A stretch of DNA of 64,000 nt, from the NCBI RefSeq assembly GCF_932294415.1, contig NC_065543.1, positions 47,579,777 through 47,643,776 of the forward strand, read 5' to 3'. This DNA is from Quercus robur (taxonomy: Eukaryota > Streptophyta > Magnoliopsida > Fagales > Fagaceae). Below are positions 32,547 through 45,111 of the stretch, piece by piece; position 1 is the first letter of the stretch, and each line of letters opens with the position of its first letter. The notes under the pieces are model-generated. The model was not told where the DNA came from. It was given only the letters and a program-made list of their open reading frames with translations, and ran no database searches. The translations under genes were made by a program, and so were the position numbers.

Positions 32547-35500
32547 TTAAGCTGCAGGTTGACCTAATCGTTTGTAAATCACAGCACGAGTTTGCATAAA
32601 TAACTTTTGTGCTTCAGATTCATCATTTGCTAGACTTGAGCAGCTACTCTCATTACAGTCTGCAAAGTATTTCCCAGTCACCCCTTCTAGTTGTGGGCAA
32701 AGAGCAACATAGCATGTGGTTGATGCACCCTGCATAAAAGAATTCATGTACCATATTATCAATACCCAAGTGGATTAAAATCCTCTCTGTCTCTCTCAAC
32801 TGATATGAATGCATGTGAACAAACCTGAGATGAAGACTTTAGAAACTTGGATGCAACGAAGTATATTGAATCTGCATGAAAGTTTGAAGGTATTAGAACA
32901 TGTTTTCCACCTTGAAATGTAGTGTAATACCGTTAAAATAATAGTTAAATGATTAAATTCACAATTTTCTAATAGCGTAGGTTTTTGGGACAACAGATAA
33001 AAGAAGCACTTTGTGAAACACCGCTAACATATTCTAATCAAATGGTTATGAAATTAAAGGAATCAGGAATATAAATTCATGCCTGTTATAAAGCCCTTGT
33101 GAGCTCTAATGATTCCAGTCTTCACAATGCCTGGATGTACTGCATTGATAGTTACTCTTGCATTCCTTGCTTGCAACTGCCTTGCCATTTCCTTAACATG
33201 CAATATGTTTGCCAATTTTGACTGAGCATATGCACGAGTACCATTATAGCTGCATACATTGGAAAGAGTAGTACTATTATTAATTATTTAACATAAGTCA
33301 GCAATAATAAATCTTTTCCTAGCTATTGTCAAATTTAGCGGTTACTGTTTTGGGAAAGTTAATAGGTACCCTTTGGAGTACTATAGCTAATGTCATAGTC
33401 TAAGTCATTAAAAGCAATTTACTTCATACAAAAGTAAACTTTTTCATGTCACTTTTTGAGTTCTGCAATTCTATTGGTGTGTAGAGGTCTAGAGGTCCAT
33501 TAGTACTGAAATTACGGCACAAAGTTTTCATGTTAGGAGCAGTGAAAAGTGAGAAAATATTTACTTCTTTGGATTTAGCATTTGATTGAAACGAAACGAA
33601 TCTCTCTTCACCCAACTGTGAATCACAGAAGTAACATTTATTATTCTTCCTTGGATGCCTGTTTTTGCTGCTGTTTCTACCATTTTCTCTAATAGCATTT
33701 CTGTCAACAAAAAATGTCCTGCCAAAAAAATTGAAAATAATAAGTAAGAAAATCAAAATATTTTTTTCTGGTTAAATCACTTAAAATTGTTAATAAAGTT
33801 ATTATTAATGGATTCAAGACCCCACTTGGGTTTATCTCAAAACTAACTAAAGTTTTTTTTTCATTATGATTTTTCTTTTCTTTTTTAGTTGGGTTGAAAA
33901 GCCATATTATGATACTCATATGTTTTTTCCTCAATAAGTCTAGTAACACAAAATTTTTAATAAGCTTTTTATTGTGATTAGTCTGTAATAAGAATGGAAT
34001 TATTGATAGATCTATATGAAAATCATACTATTTCAAGCGCACGCGCAACTTATCACTTTAACAAGTTCCAAGTAAGTGCTAAAAATTGTTTTTTCACCCT
34101 TCCACACATCTCACGGTAGAAGAACAGAGGGCCCTAAGGGCCTGTTTGGAGCACTACTTAATGCTCCACAAACATTTTTTTGCTTTTACTTTTTGGTCGG
34201 TCTTTACTTTTAATATTTTCAAGCCCGGCCTGCCTCAGTATCTGGAGCTGCTAAATAAATCGGATCCGGGCCCTTCTTCACTCTGCTTCAATTGGTCCAG
34301 GCCATTAAGTTTATTATTTTTTTGGACACAATTTTTATTTTTTTGAGTTAAAATAATTGGCATTTGAACACAAATGCTTGTCCAAAAAAAAAGTTCCACT
34401 AGAAAATAATCACAAAAAATCAGTAGGAAACATATAATTTATTATTGGGTTAAAATACTTTTAATCCTAAAGGCTAACACTATCAATTATATAAGGACAA
34501 ATTAATAGATTACCCAAATAATTTGTGGCATATGTCATCTCAATTTTGTCCTCAGAGAACTCCAAATTCTGAGAGAATATTCCAGCATTGTTTCTGCAAA
34601 AATGGTTTTCTTTCACAATTAGTATCATATCAAATACCTCTCTTTTTTTCTTTCTTTCTTTCTCTCTGTCTCTCTCTCTCACACACACACACACAAATAA
34701 GAAACAAATATTTGATACTCACATGAGAATGTTAAGGGATAATCCTAGTGACAAAAACTCAGTACAAAATCTCTTCACAGAAGTTAATGAGCTCAAATCA
34801 ACCTCCAATAGTACAATCTCTGCCTGTGGACGCTCTTTTTGAATTTCCTCCTTCAGTTCAGCTGCTCTTCTTAAATCCCTTGCTGGAATCACAATTCTCA
34901 CACCTTTCTTTGCTAACACTCTTGCTGTTTCAGCTCCAATACCAGATGTTGCCCCTTTAAAAAAAATAGAAATAACAAAACCCAAAAGCTTTTATTTAGT
35001 TTTTTATTTATGGTACATATATGTGTCTTATGCATGAGAATTTTGTTTTCTTTTTTTTTTTTTAAAAGAGAAATTTTAAAAATTAAAATGGTGAAACTTT
35101 GTTGCAAACGTGACATGATATAGTACAAAAAGCAGTAATCTATTGGGGACCAATTAGATACTACTGCTATTCCAAAGAGACAAAACCATATCTTGGTGCA
35201 GCCAAAAAGAACCACTAAAAGAATTACTATCCATATTGCATTAAGTATATTAATTGGAGGGAGAATATTCCTAAAAATACTGCAAATTATCCTGTACACA
35301 CATTCTATTTTTCTTCAAAGAAAGCCTTAGAAAATTATCTAAAAACATACTCTTGTATGCATCCACTAAATCTGGCAGATTATCCCAGGATAGTTCTTAG
35401 GAAAATGAATCAAAATTTTCTATCAAGTTAAAATAAATGGAGAAGAAGAAAAATAAAATGAAATAGAAAAGAAACATGAAATAAACAAAACACTTTCATA

Positions 35501-35878
35501 AGTCTTTTGAAGCCAACAGAAAGACACACTCACAGATGGAGAGAGTGCCATGAAATGTCTCAAATCTAACATTCTATCATGTTGTTTAACAATTTTTGTA
35601 TCACTCCAATGCTCAACTTTCAAGCAAAACTCTTTCATGAACACACAGAGTGGGGATAAAAGATTTTTATTCATATAGTTATCACTGAAAAGAGAGTTTG
35701 TTTCCCTTACCATAAAGTTTTGGTAAGAGAATATTGTTTGAGACTAACCAGTGATTATAGCAGTTAGATGGGGAGGGACCATGCAAGAGAAATCTTCTGT
35801 GACTTGCTCAGCAGTGGAGTTTGAGCCATAACCACTTGGCCCTGCAAGTCCTGCAAGATACCTTAGTGTTTCCTTCAT
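32547..35878 (-). CDS. TIC32-like short-chain dehydrogenase/reductase (7 exons)
   Basis: NAD(P)-dependent oxidoreductase of the classical SDR fold, closest by eye to plant TIC32-like (retinol-dehydrogenase-like) proteins. Exons in order of translation: 35749-35878, 34723-34954, 34514-34593, 33565-33718, 33083-33249, 32825-32871, 32547-32729. All join in frame to 330 residues. Seen: cofactor motif TGATSGIG (43-50), NNAG (122-125), NVTS with Ser178, catalytic Tyr206 and Lys210 in YAQSK, then HPG (237-239) and the C-terminal GASTTCYVALCPQLEGVTG block typical of TIC32 relatives. Intron 5 starts GC rather than GT. The N-terminal 35 residues look too short and acidic for a clear transit peptide, so plastid location is not established. 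The substrate is unknown. Upstream lie a TATA box and an inverted G-box pair. Confidence 0.9.
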
Positions 35879-35956
35879 GAGTGTACCAAAACACTGCCAG
35901 CTTTAGAATCTTATACAGCAAGAGAGCAGTTTTAGGTTGAAACTTGAAACCACATA

Positions 35957-35970
35957 AGTATATATATAGG
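35957..35970 (-). promoter_or_regulatory. TATA box of the dehydrogenase gene
   Basis: The minus strand reads CCTATATATATACTT, about 80-90 bp upstream of the start codon at 35878. That is a plausible distance for a TATA box plus a short leader. Confidence 0.5.
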
Positions 35971-36167
35971 ACTTCTAGACCAGAAATAATTTTCTGGTAG
36001 TCCAAGGACCACCCTTGCTATGTGGTCTCAAGTCTCAACCAATAAACATTGTCATAATGTCATTTGGAATTATTGGACCACCCATATTAGTTGGTCCACA
36101 AACTAATTGTGGTTGGGTTGGGCTTTCGCATTTTGTATATAGTATAGTACAAGAATGAAACGCATAA

Positions 36168-36200
36168 CTGACACGTGGTTATTTTAGGACACGTGTCAGT
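36168..36200. promoter_or_regulatory. inverted pair of G-box (CACGTG) elements
   Basis: CTGACACGTGG and GGACACGTGTCAG face each other, with CACGTG at 36172-36177 and 36190-36195. They lie about 300 bp upstream of the dehydrogenase start codon. CACGTG is the known binding core for bZIP and bHLH factors (ABRE/G-box); use by this gene is inferred. Confidence 0.5.
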
Positions 36201-39200
36201 CCTGTGTAACATCTAACACACAAAAACATTGGAGGAAAGCTGAATCCACTAAAATGTAACTTAAAAAATAATAGAATTATTAGATTGCTTTTAAGCATAT
36301 GTACTATAGAGAATTGTAATTGCAAAAATGGAGACAATGTACCATTATTTTTGTCTTTGTTTCCCATAATTACTGTCTATCCTAATTGAGTGGCTTCAAT
36401 TTCGTAGTTGGCTTAGAGAGAGAGATTGTTATTTCCAGGCCAGCTTTGCTAGTTCAAGTGCAATTTATGTGCTTCTAAAAGTAATGTTGAAATCATCACA
36501 GAGAAATGTATCAATGAAGTATAATAATCTTCTAGGTGGAGATGGTGTTTGACTGTGTTACTCCTTTTTTTTTTTTTTTCTTTCTCTTTTCTCTTTGCTA
36601 TGAGTCTATGACTCCCTTTTTTCTTCTTTGTGATTAATTGCACCCAACATGTCCAAAAATGACTTATTAGATGACTTTCTTGTTAAGTAATCATCTCATG
36701 AGAAATTATCAAATGAACGTTTATAATGCTAAAGGAAAAAAAATAGGGGGGCAAAAAAAAAGCATTAATTAGGTTTGGTGGTAGGATTAGTTGGTCAATC
36801 TATATCGAGAAAAAGATATGTTGACTAGTGGAAAAAGATTCACATAGCTAAGCCCTTTTGCTTTATCATTGGTTGGTGATATTTTTTAATATGGAAATCC
36901 ATCTTATATTGTTTGACCCAACAAAAAAAATCTCCTACTAAATTCAAAATTATCTTTGAGTTTGTGCTTCAATTTTTCTACCACAATGCTTGTTGTTTTC
37001 ATAAGGAGAAAAAGAAAAAACTTTCTAACCTTTAGTGGTATAGATTTTGATTTTTCTTTTTAAATGTTTGATTAGATAAAACTAAATTTTAATATCAAAG
37101 TTTTAGTTGAGGGAGTTTTCTTTTCTCTCTTTTCCCCTTTTATTGTCCCTCATAGCAAATTTTAGCATTTAAATATAGGTAATTACTCACGTTGTGCATG
37201 CTTAGTACGTAGTAATTAGCACTATATATTAGGATTCAGGACCTATAAGTTGTCTTTATATGTCAAAATAGTTTGAATGCTAATATAATATGTAATCAAG
37301 ACCTTAATTTCAACTATTTTGTGACCTTTCATGCTACTTGGTGTAAAAATTATAAATAATATTTAGAATTTAATTTATAATCTTTGATATAAAGGTAAGC
37401 CAACCCAATCTATATCATCCTTAACCTTAATGTGCAAGGAGTATATTATTCAACAATTGCAACAAAAAGGTGCCAGAGATTTGAAACATGACAAATTCTA
37501 AACTTTAAGCTTTAATTTTTTATTGGACGGTTATTATATCTTATTTGGTTTCTTGAATTTAAAAATTAAACTAAGCAAATGAGAAAAGTTAATGGATCTC
37601 CTAATAAGGACATTAATTTAAAAAAAAATTAAAAAACTTTTTATGGAAAAAAAAAAAAAAAAACCAACAATCATTTTTGAAAACTTTGATATTAAAACTT
37701 TCTTAAAATTATTAATTAACGGGTATCAGTTAACACTTATACTCTATTTATAATACTTTATAAATCTGTAATTTTTCAACCTTCATATAGTTAATCTACA
37801 TGAAATTTATAAAATCTAAAAGAAAAAAAAAAGTGTGTACTTTTGACTTCTTGTGAGCTTTAATTATGGGTATATACATGCATGCACTGAAAAAGGTGGG
37901 GTTTGAGTAGTTCTCACACGTGGACATCTAGAAAAAAAAAAAAAAAAAAAACTCAGCGATAATTACATGCAATCGTGAAAATTTGAATTGTATATCACGA
38001 AAAAAGAATCAAATATAGGAAGGCTCTCTCTATTTTTGCAGACAAAATTGCTTTTACTGCGTGCCACCGTGCCACTCACGTCTCCTTTTTGTTCCCAATG
38101 GCCAAAATTTTCATCCATGGCCATTGAAAAATGATGGATGGTGTTGGGAGCTTGATGGACCAAAAGATAGGCATTGAGGTTGACCCCTCAACAATGGAGT
38201 GGTGAACTGGCTAGGGCTATGCACAAGGGGACCCATTGTGTTTCCTAAGTTGCATACACATTCTCATCAACCTTGCCACAACTACATGAAGCATGATTTG
38301 TTTTGTAGTTTCACATGTGATCTTGTTCCATTCTTTCATTCATGGCATGCCCCAAAAAAGTGTAAAAAGTGAAATTGACTGGGAACCCCCATCTTGTGTG
38401 TGTATTGTCTTATACATACATGCTTCTTTGATACAAAAGGTGAATTCCCCCTCCATGACCTGAAAGCTAAAGGGAGATTATATGCTTCTTGTATACCCTT
38501 TAATTATAGATAGAGTTTAATTTAAGATAAGACTTGTAACTCTTATACTTTATCTTTAATTAAGGTTATATTGAATTTAGATTAATTGGGTGGTAATTAA
38601 GATTATGAGATGATTTGTTACAATTGTGTCATTTTTTTGACGGTTTAATTCTTACAAGTGGTGGAGTTTTGAACCTTTTTTTTTTTTTTTAGAAGAAGAC
38701 AGTAATTTTATTAAGAAAAATCAGCTATATCGGCTAAGATTACAACATTAAAATGTAGATAAATATCCTCCACCTACACTAAAAGCTTGCTAACATTATT
38801 CATTTAAAAAGATTTAATAGTACTATCAATAATTATGAGATGTTAATATCTTAATTAGGAGAGGTGATCATTAATAGAGTGCACTTCAAACTATCTTATA
38901 AGAAGCATGGAGCTTTGAAGTTGATATATCTTATTATTTTGTCACTTAATTTTGTAACCATAGTATTTCATTACTTGAGAAGTTGGACATGAGTATGCAA
39001 CATGATAATTTTCTTTGATCACGCCTTACCGTCTTTCAACTCCTTAAGGCTAGCTTACAGTCCACGACAAATTTGATAAAGGGAAAAGAATCTTTGAAAA
39101 TAAATGTTTCTCCTTTCGCGTTATGGAGGAGTATAATTTGTTTTTTTGTTAGGTAATATTGGATGTATTATATAACTTAAAATAAAAATTGGTTCAATGC

Positions 39201-39404
39201 ACCAAAATAACTACAATGTGATATGTTATGTATCAGATGCATGTAGCATCTCTATAATAATTTGGGTTTTCCTATTAGCTCTACAATCCATTTTTGTTAA
39301 TAATATATTTGACCATCTATAAAATGTTTTTCTGCCTAAAAGAACTATATTCATGCATTCAATAACATTTTAGAGCTATTATTTCATTAAAATAGTTAAA
39401 CATG
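36201..39404. other. gene-free
   Basis: There are AT-rich stretches and homopolymer runs (for example about 37647-37663 and 37931-37950 poly-A). No coding frame with domain or splice support is present on either strand. Confidence 0.45.
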
Positions 39405-39970
39405 AAAGGCTAACCTTTATAGTTGTAAATTAGAGTTATAAACAGCGGACATTAAATATACACACCTAAAGTGGGATAAACATTCATATATATATATATT
39501 TTTTAATAAACAATAATACTTATTATAACACACACGAAAATAAGTATTCTAATAAGTATTATTGTTTACTAAAAAAAAAAAAAAATAGGGATATTTATCC
39601 GACATTGATTATGTGTGTCTAGTGTCCGCTGTTTATAACCCCAATCTACAACTACAAAGGTTAGGCTCTTTTGTAGTTATACTTTGGTTATATAATGTAT
39701 TATAAACTCGGTTTAAAACACTATTATTGTTTTCGTGTGTGTTCTAATAAATATTATTGTTTACTCAAAAAAAAAAAAAAAAATAGGGATGTTTATCCCA
39801 CATTGGTTGTGTGTGTCTAGCATCTGCTATTTATAACCCAGTCTACAACTACAAAAGTTGGGTCCTTTTGTAGTTGTACTCTGATTATGTAATGTATTAT
39901 AAACCCGGTTTAAAACACTATTATTATTTTCGTGTGTATTCTAATAAGTATTATTGTTTAGTAAAAAAAA
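39405..39970. repeat. inverted and tandem repeat cluster
   Basis: Unit A at about 39548-39741 (CTAATAAGTATTATTGTTTA, poly-A, AGGGATATTTATCC, GTGTGTCTAG, CTACAACTACAAA, GTATTATAAAC) is followed by a direct copy at about 39742-39938 and a stub to 39970. The segment at 39405-39535 is an inverted, more diverged copy facing unit A. It includes TTATAAACAGCGGACA against TGTCCGCTGTTTATAA. It is non-coding. Confidence 0.75.
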
Positions 39971-40321
39971 AAGTTAACCAACTAGATGGCTAGGTCAATA
40001 TAAAAATTGAATTAAATATGGAGAGTTAAATTGAAAATTTTAAAATGTGAAAGGCCAAAATAAAAATAATCCCAAACTTTAAGGGCCAAAATTGAACTTT
40101 AGTTATACTTATTCAAATGAAACTTACGAAATACAAAAATATGAGAATTTCAAAATCATATAATATTCAGTCATTTAGTTATTCTTATCAAAATATTAAA
40201 AATAAATTTAAAAATACTACTCCAATTAAAATTTTACCACCAAGAATTTTTAAAAATTTAAAATAAAATTTATTATTACGAATTTAATAATCTACCTTTT
40301 TTTATTAATAAAAGGTGGGCA

Positions 40322-40352
<31 letters not shown>

Positions 40353-40402
40353 TTAATGTAAGTATAACAAGTTGTATGAAATAATTTCTCCATGTGATTC
40401 AT

Positions 40403-40444
<42 letters not shown>

Positions 40445-43129
40445 TAGCTTATTTTAAGTGAAACTTTATTGCAAAAGATTTAATAAAATTAGAATACTGT
40501 TCCACTTAACCCACTTATTAATTTTCAAGATATTTAAAAGGTGTTTCATTATTTATTTTAATCTTTGATTTTTTAATAAAAATTTGGTCTTATATAATTT
40601 GCATTATCATGATTCATGTAACTTAAAGTAAGTATTGTTATCTTATGTATATTATTTCATTTTGATTATATTATTGAGATATTTTTCTTAGTTTATATAT
40701 GATTCATGATTAACCATACATTGCAAGGGCATAATATTAGTGAAAATATAAAAGAAACTAATTTTAATTATCTTGATGACTTCTGATGATACCACAAAAA
40801 CTTCAGAAAATCCACATCTTTCCATTCTATATTCTAATTTATAATTTTAATTTCATTTTTAATAGTATAAAACTATATTGTTTTAACTAATTAGAACTCA
40901 CGTTTGGATAAAACAACTAAACAATAAACAAGTTGTGACTAAATTAGGTTTGATCGTTTATTAAATAAAAAAAATCTAATTAAATATGGTAATTTCTTTT
41001 TTATGAATTATTAATTTAATTTTTTATTAGTACTCATTAATTTAATATGTATCATATTGCAATTTTTTTTTTTTTGTTAAATCTTTTCACGTAATAGACA
41101 AGTTAACCATTCGTTTTATTAAAAAAGAAAAAAAAAATCCTAAATAATAGAGAATGCAAAGGAAGCATAGATATGTTCTCGGAAATAATGAATTTCTTGA
41201 AAGATTTTCTCCTCTCATAAATCATCCGTACTAAATATTTATTGGTTTATTGTGGATTGGGTGATGCTTGGCAGCAAGGAAATGACCAATAGCAAAGACA
41301 TTGGAAATCATTCACACTCAAAGATTTGGACTTTCAACAAAGGTATAAAATTTGGGTTCCAACTTCCAGCCAAAGGTATCAATTTCAAACCCACCATTTT
41401 CTTTTCTTTGTCTTATCTTCTTGCATCACTAATTAGACCATTAAAAAACTTTATTTGAAGGACAATTAAGAAAAACTTTTAGTCCTAATGATCTCAACGA
41501 TCTTTATTAAATCCCAACAACTCCGCCACTAAATCAAATGTAAATGAAATTGAAATGTGTGAGAGTGAGAGTTTATGGAAGAAAAGCATTGGCCGCCTAA
41601 CCAAAGAAATTAGGTCTTTCTTTAATTGTTAAAGAATCTTTTCTATCGTAGTTTGGACATATCCAATATACAAAGAACCAATGAGTAAACCATTTTTTTT
41701 TAATTATATTTTCGTAGGGTGAGGACCCCATGTGTTACAATTTCTCCCTCCATCACAAAAAAAATTTTCTACCTGAATTGATGCATTCAACATAGCTAAA
41801 AAATTCAATATGCCGACAAACCCATAAATTCTCTTAGTTCAATCATGTCAACCTATCGTTTTTGTTATCCATGAAGATTAAGAAAAGGTCTGCTTAAAAC
41901 AAAGAACCTGTATTATTTTGATGCACACGTGCCATGTGCCAATCATGATATGACAAGTGGCCCCCTTGAGAAAAGGGTCCCATGCCACACGAGCCAATCA
42001 CGGAAGAGAGTGGGGTGTGTGGGACATCGCTAAGGGCTAGTGTCCCCCTTTGATTATTATACCTTTCACATAGATCATTAGCTATAAATTATTAACAACA
42101 TGATCCATGTTAAGTAATAAATTGAAAACAATAATAAGATGATCCAGGTTAAGCAATAAACTAACTTGGATGGTCATCTTTTTCCTTTGCATTTGATGCC
42201 TTGTGTGGTAAGATTTGACTAAAAGGTTATTTGTCCCCATCTCCATGCAACAAATGTTATAATCAAAGTCTTAAGAGGAACAGAAATGCACATGAGATTG
42301 CCCATAAGAGATGCTTTTATGAAGAATGAAAGGTTTGATTGAACACATCAAGAGACTTCTATTCTAAAAGACATTATGGACGTTAAAAAGCCAAATACAA
42401 TGGTTCAAACTAGTGATTGCATGAATTGCTTGTTGAAATATTAGAGGGGCGGTAGGAGACATGTGAAATAACCAATTTATATCAGAGACAATATAATGTG
42501 TTTGCCATTGTGGCTTTGAGGATGGAGCTTCAATTTTTATATTTTTCTAAAGTGAAATGATGCTATTTAGTTTGGAGAAACTAGACTTTAAGCTTAATGA
42601 AGAGACCCTATACAATAGCCTTTAATCTTCCAATGATCCATTCCATTTCCCAAAAGTCCAAGACCTAAAATGACAACTTAATTGGTCGTGGTAAGAATTT
42701 TGAGCATAGTAAATTAGTAACAATTATGATAATGCAACAAAACTCACTTCCTCCGTGAAAAATTCTTAATTCCAGTCTCACTTACTATATAGTGATTTTG
42801 AGAGGATTCTAGATCCAAATAATGTTAATATGGGATAAATAATATATCATATTAAGAAGTTATTTTCAGTTTAAGGACTATTACTTTCTTCTATTTGAAA
42901 CCATTGGTCACTAGTGTAAAATTAAGGTTATGCTAGAACTAATTAATTCACTTGAGATCACACATGCTTTGTTTACTGTCTAACCTATTAGGTATTAGTT
43001 TCTTAGCAAGTAGGAAGCTATTACAGTCATATTTAGATAGAATTGTCACGATTAATTATCCTTTTCCCTAAACTTTTTTATTTAGGAAAAATCAAACTCT
43101 TTGAATACTAAAACCCTCTTTAACTCTTT
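39971..43129. other. gene-free
   Basis: Very AT-rich up to about 41250 and mixed after that. The 68-codon forward frame at 41252-41458 has no recognisable domain. Nothing else is supportable. Confidence 0.45.
40322..40439. repeat. two (TA)n microsatellites
   Basis: TA runs at 40322-40349 and 40407-40439. Confidence 0.9.
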
Positions 43130-43345
43130 AGATCTTTACCAACCTAAATTTGGTGCTATCAAGCATAACTTTTTCATTTGTTTTATTGAAAAAAAGAAAG
43201 AAAAAGAATCATAGATCTTTCACAACCTCAGTGAAGCTCGATTTGGTGCTATCAAGCATAACCTTTTCATTTGTTGTCTTGAAAAAAACAAAAGAATCCT
43301 AGATCTTCCACAACCTCAATTTTGTGCTGTCAAGCATAAATCAGG
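43130..43345. repeat. tandem repeat, about 85-bp unit, 2.5 copies
   Basis: AGATCTT(T/C)(A/C)CACAACCT followed by TTTGGTGCTATCAAGCATAA and TTTTCATTTGTT starts at about 43130, 43213 and 43301, with point differences and small indels. Confidence 0.75.
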
Positions 43346-44061
43346 TTTGTCCACACCAATCTGGTTCCAACTCCATTTGGGTCCAACCTGCAGTCCAATC
43401 ATGTAGTGGTTGAAAAAACAAAAATGTGAACCCATAACAATCTTTTCCGTCATTAGGCCATGGGCCTAAACTCGACAACTTAATGGTAGGTCAATGAGTT
43501 AAAGCCACCACTGTTTATGTTTTTGGGATCCAGCTTAGGTTTTTCCATACTTTCGGTTCCACAAAATCATCACATTTGTCTTTTATTCCAGCCCAAGAGG
43601 CAACAGAATAAAAGTCAAATTTGAGTTTGGTATGATATAGATGTCACATGTGATTGTTTCTCAAAAAAAAAAAAAAAAAATGTCACGTGATTCATCTGTA
43701 GCGTTCAACTATGAAGCAAGCATATGTTTAAAATCCATATACTGTTTGAAACGCAAGAATAATAAGAAAATTTATATTTACACTTTTTTTTTCTTTTTTT
43801 CTCTTTTTTTTTTAAGAAGAGAAGAAAATGGCATTTATGGTGATTTGAGGCCCTTGCATGTTTACCCGTGATTTGAAAAGAATCATTTTACCCATATATG
43901 ACTCACGTATGTCTAAAAAAAGTAAAATAAAATAAAGCAAATCATAAGATTCCCTTAAAGTAAGTCCTAAAAAGTTATTACCGTTTAAGAAGGTGCTTAG
44001 AATGATAATTGAGTCTTAAGACCTTGCTTCGATGAATCTTATGAATGATATATACATATTT
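43346..44061. other. gene-free
   Basis: Poly-A (about 43662-43680) and poly-T/TTTTTTTCTTTT runs (about 43785-43815). No gene is visible. Confidence 0.4.
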
Positions 44062-44430
44062 TTAAATGTTTTGGCAGCTCTTAATCAGAATATTCAACCT
44101 TTGCCTTTTGTGGAATTGGTCGAGGTACTTGTTGCAAGTACAATGGCCAATTTTGCTATGAAAATTAGCATTTTACAACTTGAGTTTGAAGGTGATTGCC
44201 AGCGTGTTATTTCTACAATTAATAACCACAAACCTTCAAACACCATGTTTGGCCATATCATTGATGAAATAGAAGACTCTATCGAGACTCTACAGATATA
44301 GATCCAGTTTCAACTTTCAAGCATGTTAAGAGGGAAGCTAATCAGCTTATTTATGCCTTCACTAGAAGAGCAGCTCAATCTGCAGATATTAACTGTGAGT
44401 ATAGAAGATCTTCCACTAGATTTGGATAGT
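44062..44430 (+). pseudogene. decayed RNase H-like domain, retroelement-derived
   Basis: The forward reading gives LEFEGDCQRVISTINNH, then FGHIIDEIEDS. After a frame change near 44290 it gives FKHVKREANQLIYAFTRRAA. These are the core blocks of the plant RNase H-type domain (RVT_3 group): EGD, GHIIxD and HVxRExN. The first DG block is missing and the frame is broken, so it is a dead fragment, most likely left by a non-LTR retrotransposon or a host RNase H-like gene copy. Confidence 0.65.
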
Positions 44431-45111
44431 GTATTCTAAAGTGATTTTAGTCATTAACAAAGTCTAGCTTTACCTTGTCCATAAAAAATAAAAAATAAAA
44501 AAAAAAGGAAAGAAAGAGAGTGCGCAACAAAGCTAACCATAGATGAGTAAACGAGTATGACAATGATGTGTAATTATTTTTCATCAAAGAAATAGGGTTG
44601 ATCTACAATACAATTGGATAGATAAATATTTGGATTTTTGCAAGTATTTTAAGTGCTACTTTTTAAACATCAAGTAGGCAATGTGTCGATTCTATAAGAT
44701 AAATAAATAAATAAAAAGAAAAAGAAAGAAAAGAAAAGTAAGCAATGTGTAAGTTAAGTTGTATCCATCTCCTAAAAAAAAAAGAAAAAAAAGAAAGTTG
44801 TAATCCATCTCAAATCAATAGTGATTTGGATTTGAGGTTGGTCAAGCCCAAAAAAAGAATACACGAATTGGACCTAATCTTTGGTGAATATTTTGGGTTT
44901 TGGGTCCATAATAGCCAAACCCTGAGCCTGACCCAAACAAAAATTGAAGATTAACAAAACGACGAGTCGAAGAGGTTATTTTACTATTTCCGATTCAAAG
45001 CTCACTACCGACAAACACAATACAATCGTCCTCCGTTTTGATATTTTCACAGCTCACAATTCCAAATTCCAATTCTCCGCGGAAAACAAAATCCCAGGGT
45101 TTTCGAATTCC
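44431..45111. other. upstream region of FIP37
   Basis: Homopurine stretches lie at about 44480-44520 and 44700-44740. The region from about 44950 to the start codon is richer in C and probably includes the promoter and 5' leader, but no TATA box stands out. Confidence 0.35.

Noticed and set aside
34135-34390. MITE in intron 3 of the dehydrogenase gene (GGCCTGTTTGGAGC ... ACACAAATGCTTGTCC)
   Set aside because: The proposed ends share only a few bases in inverted orientation and no duplication is visible.
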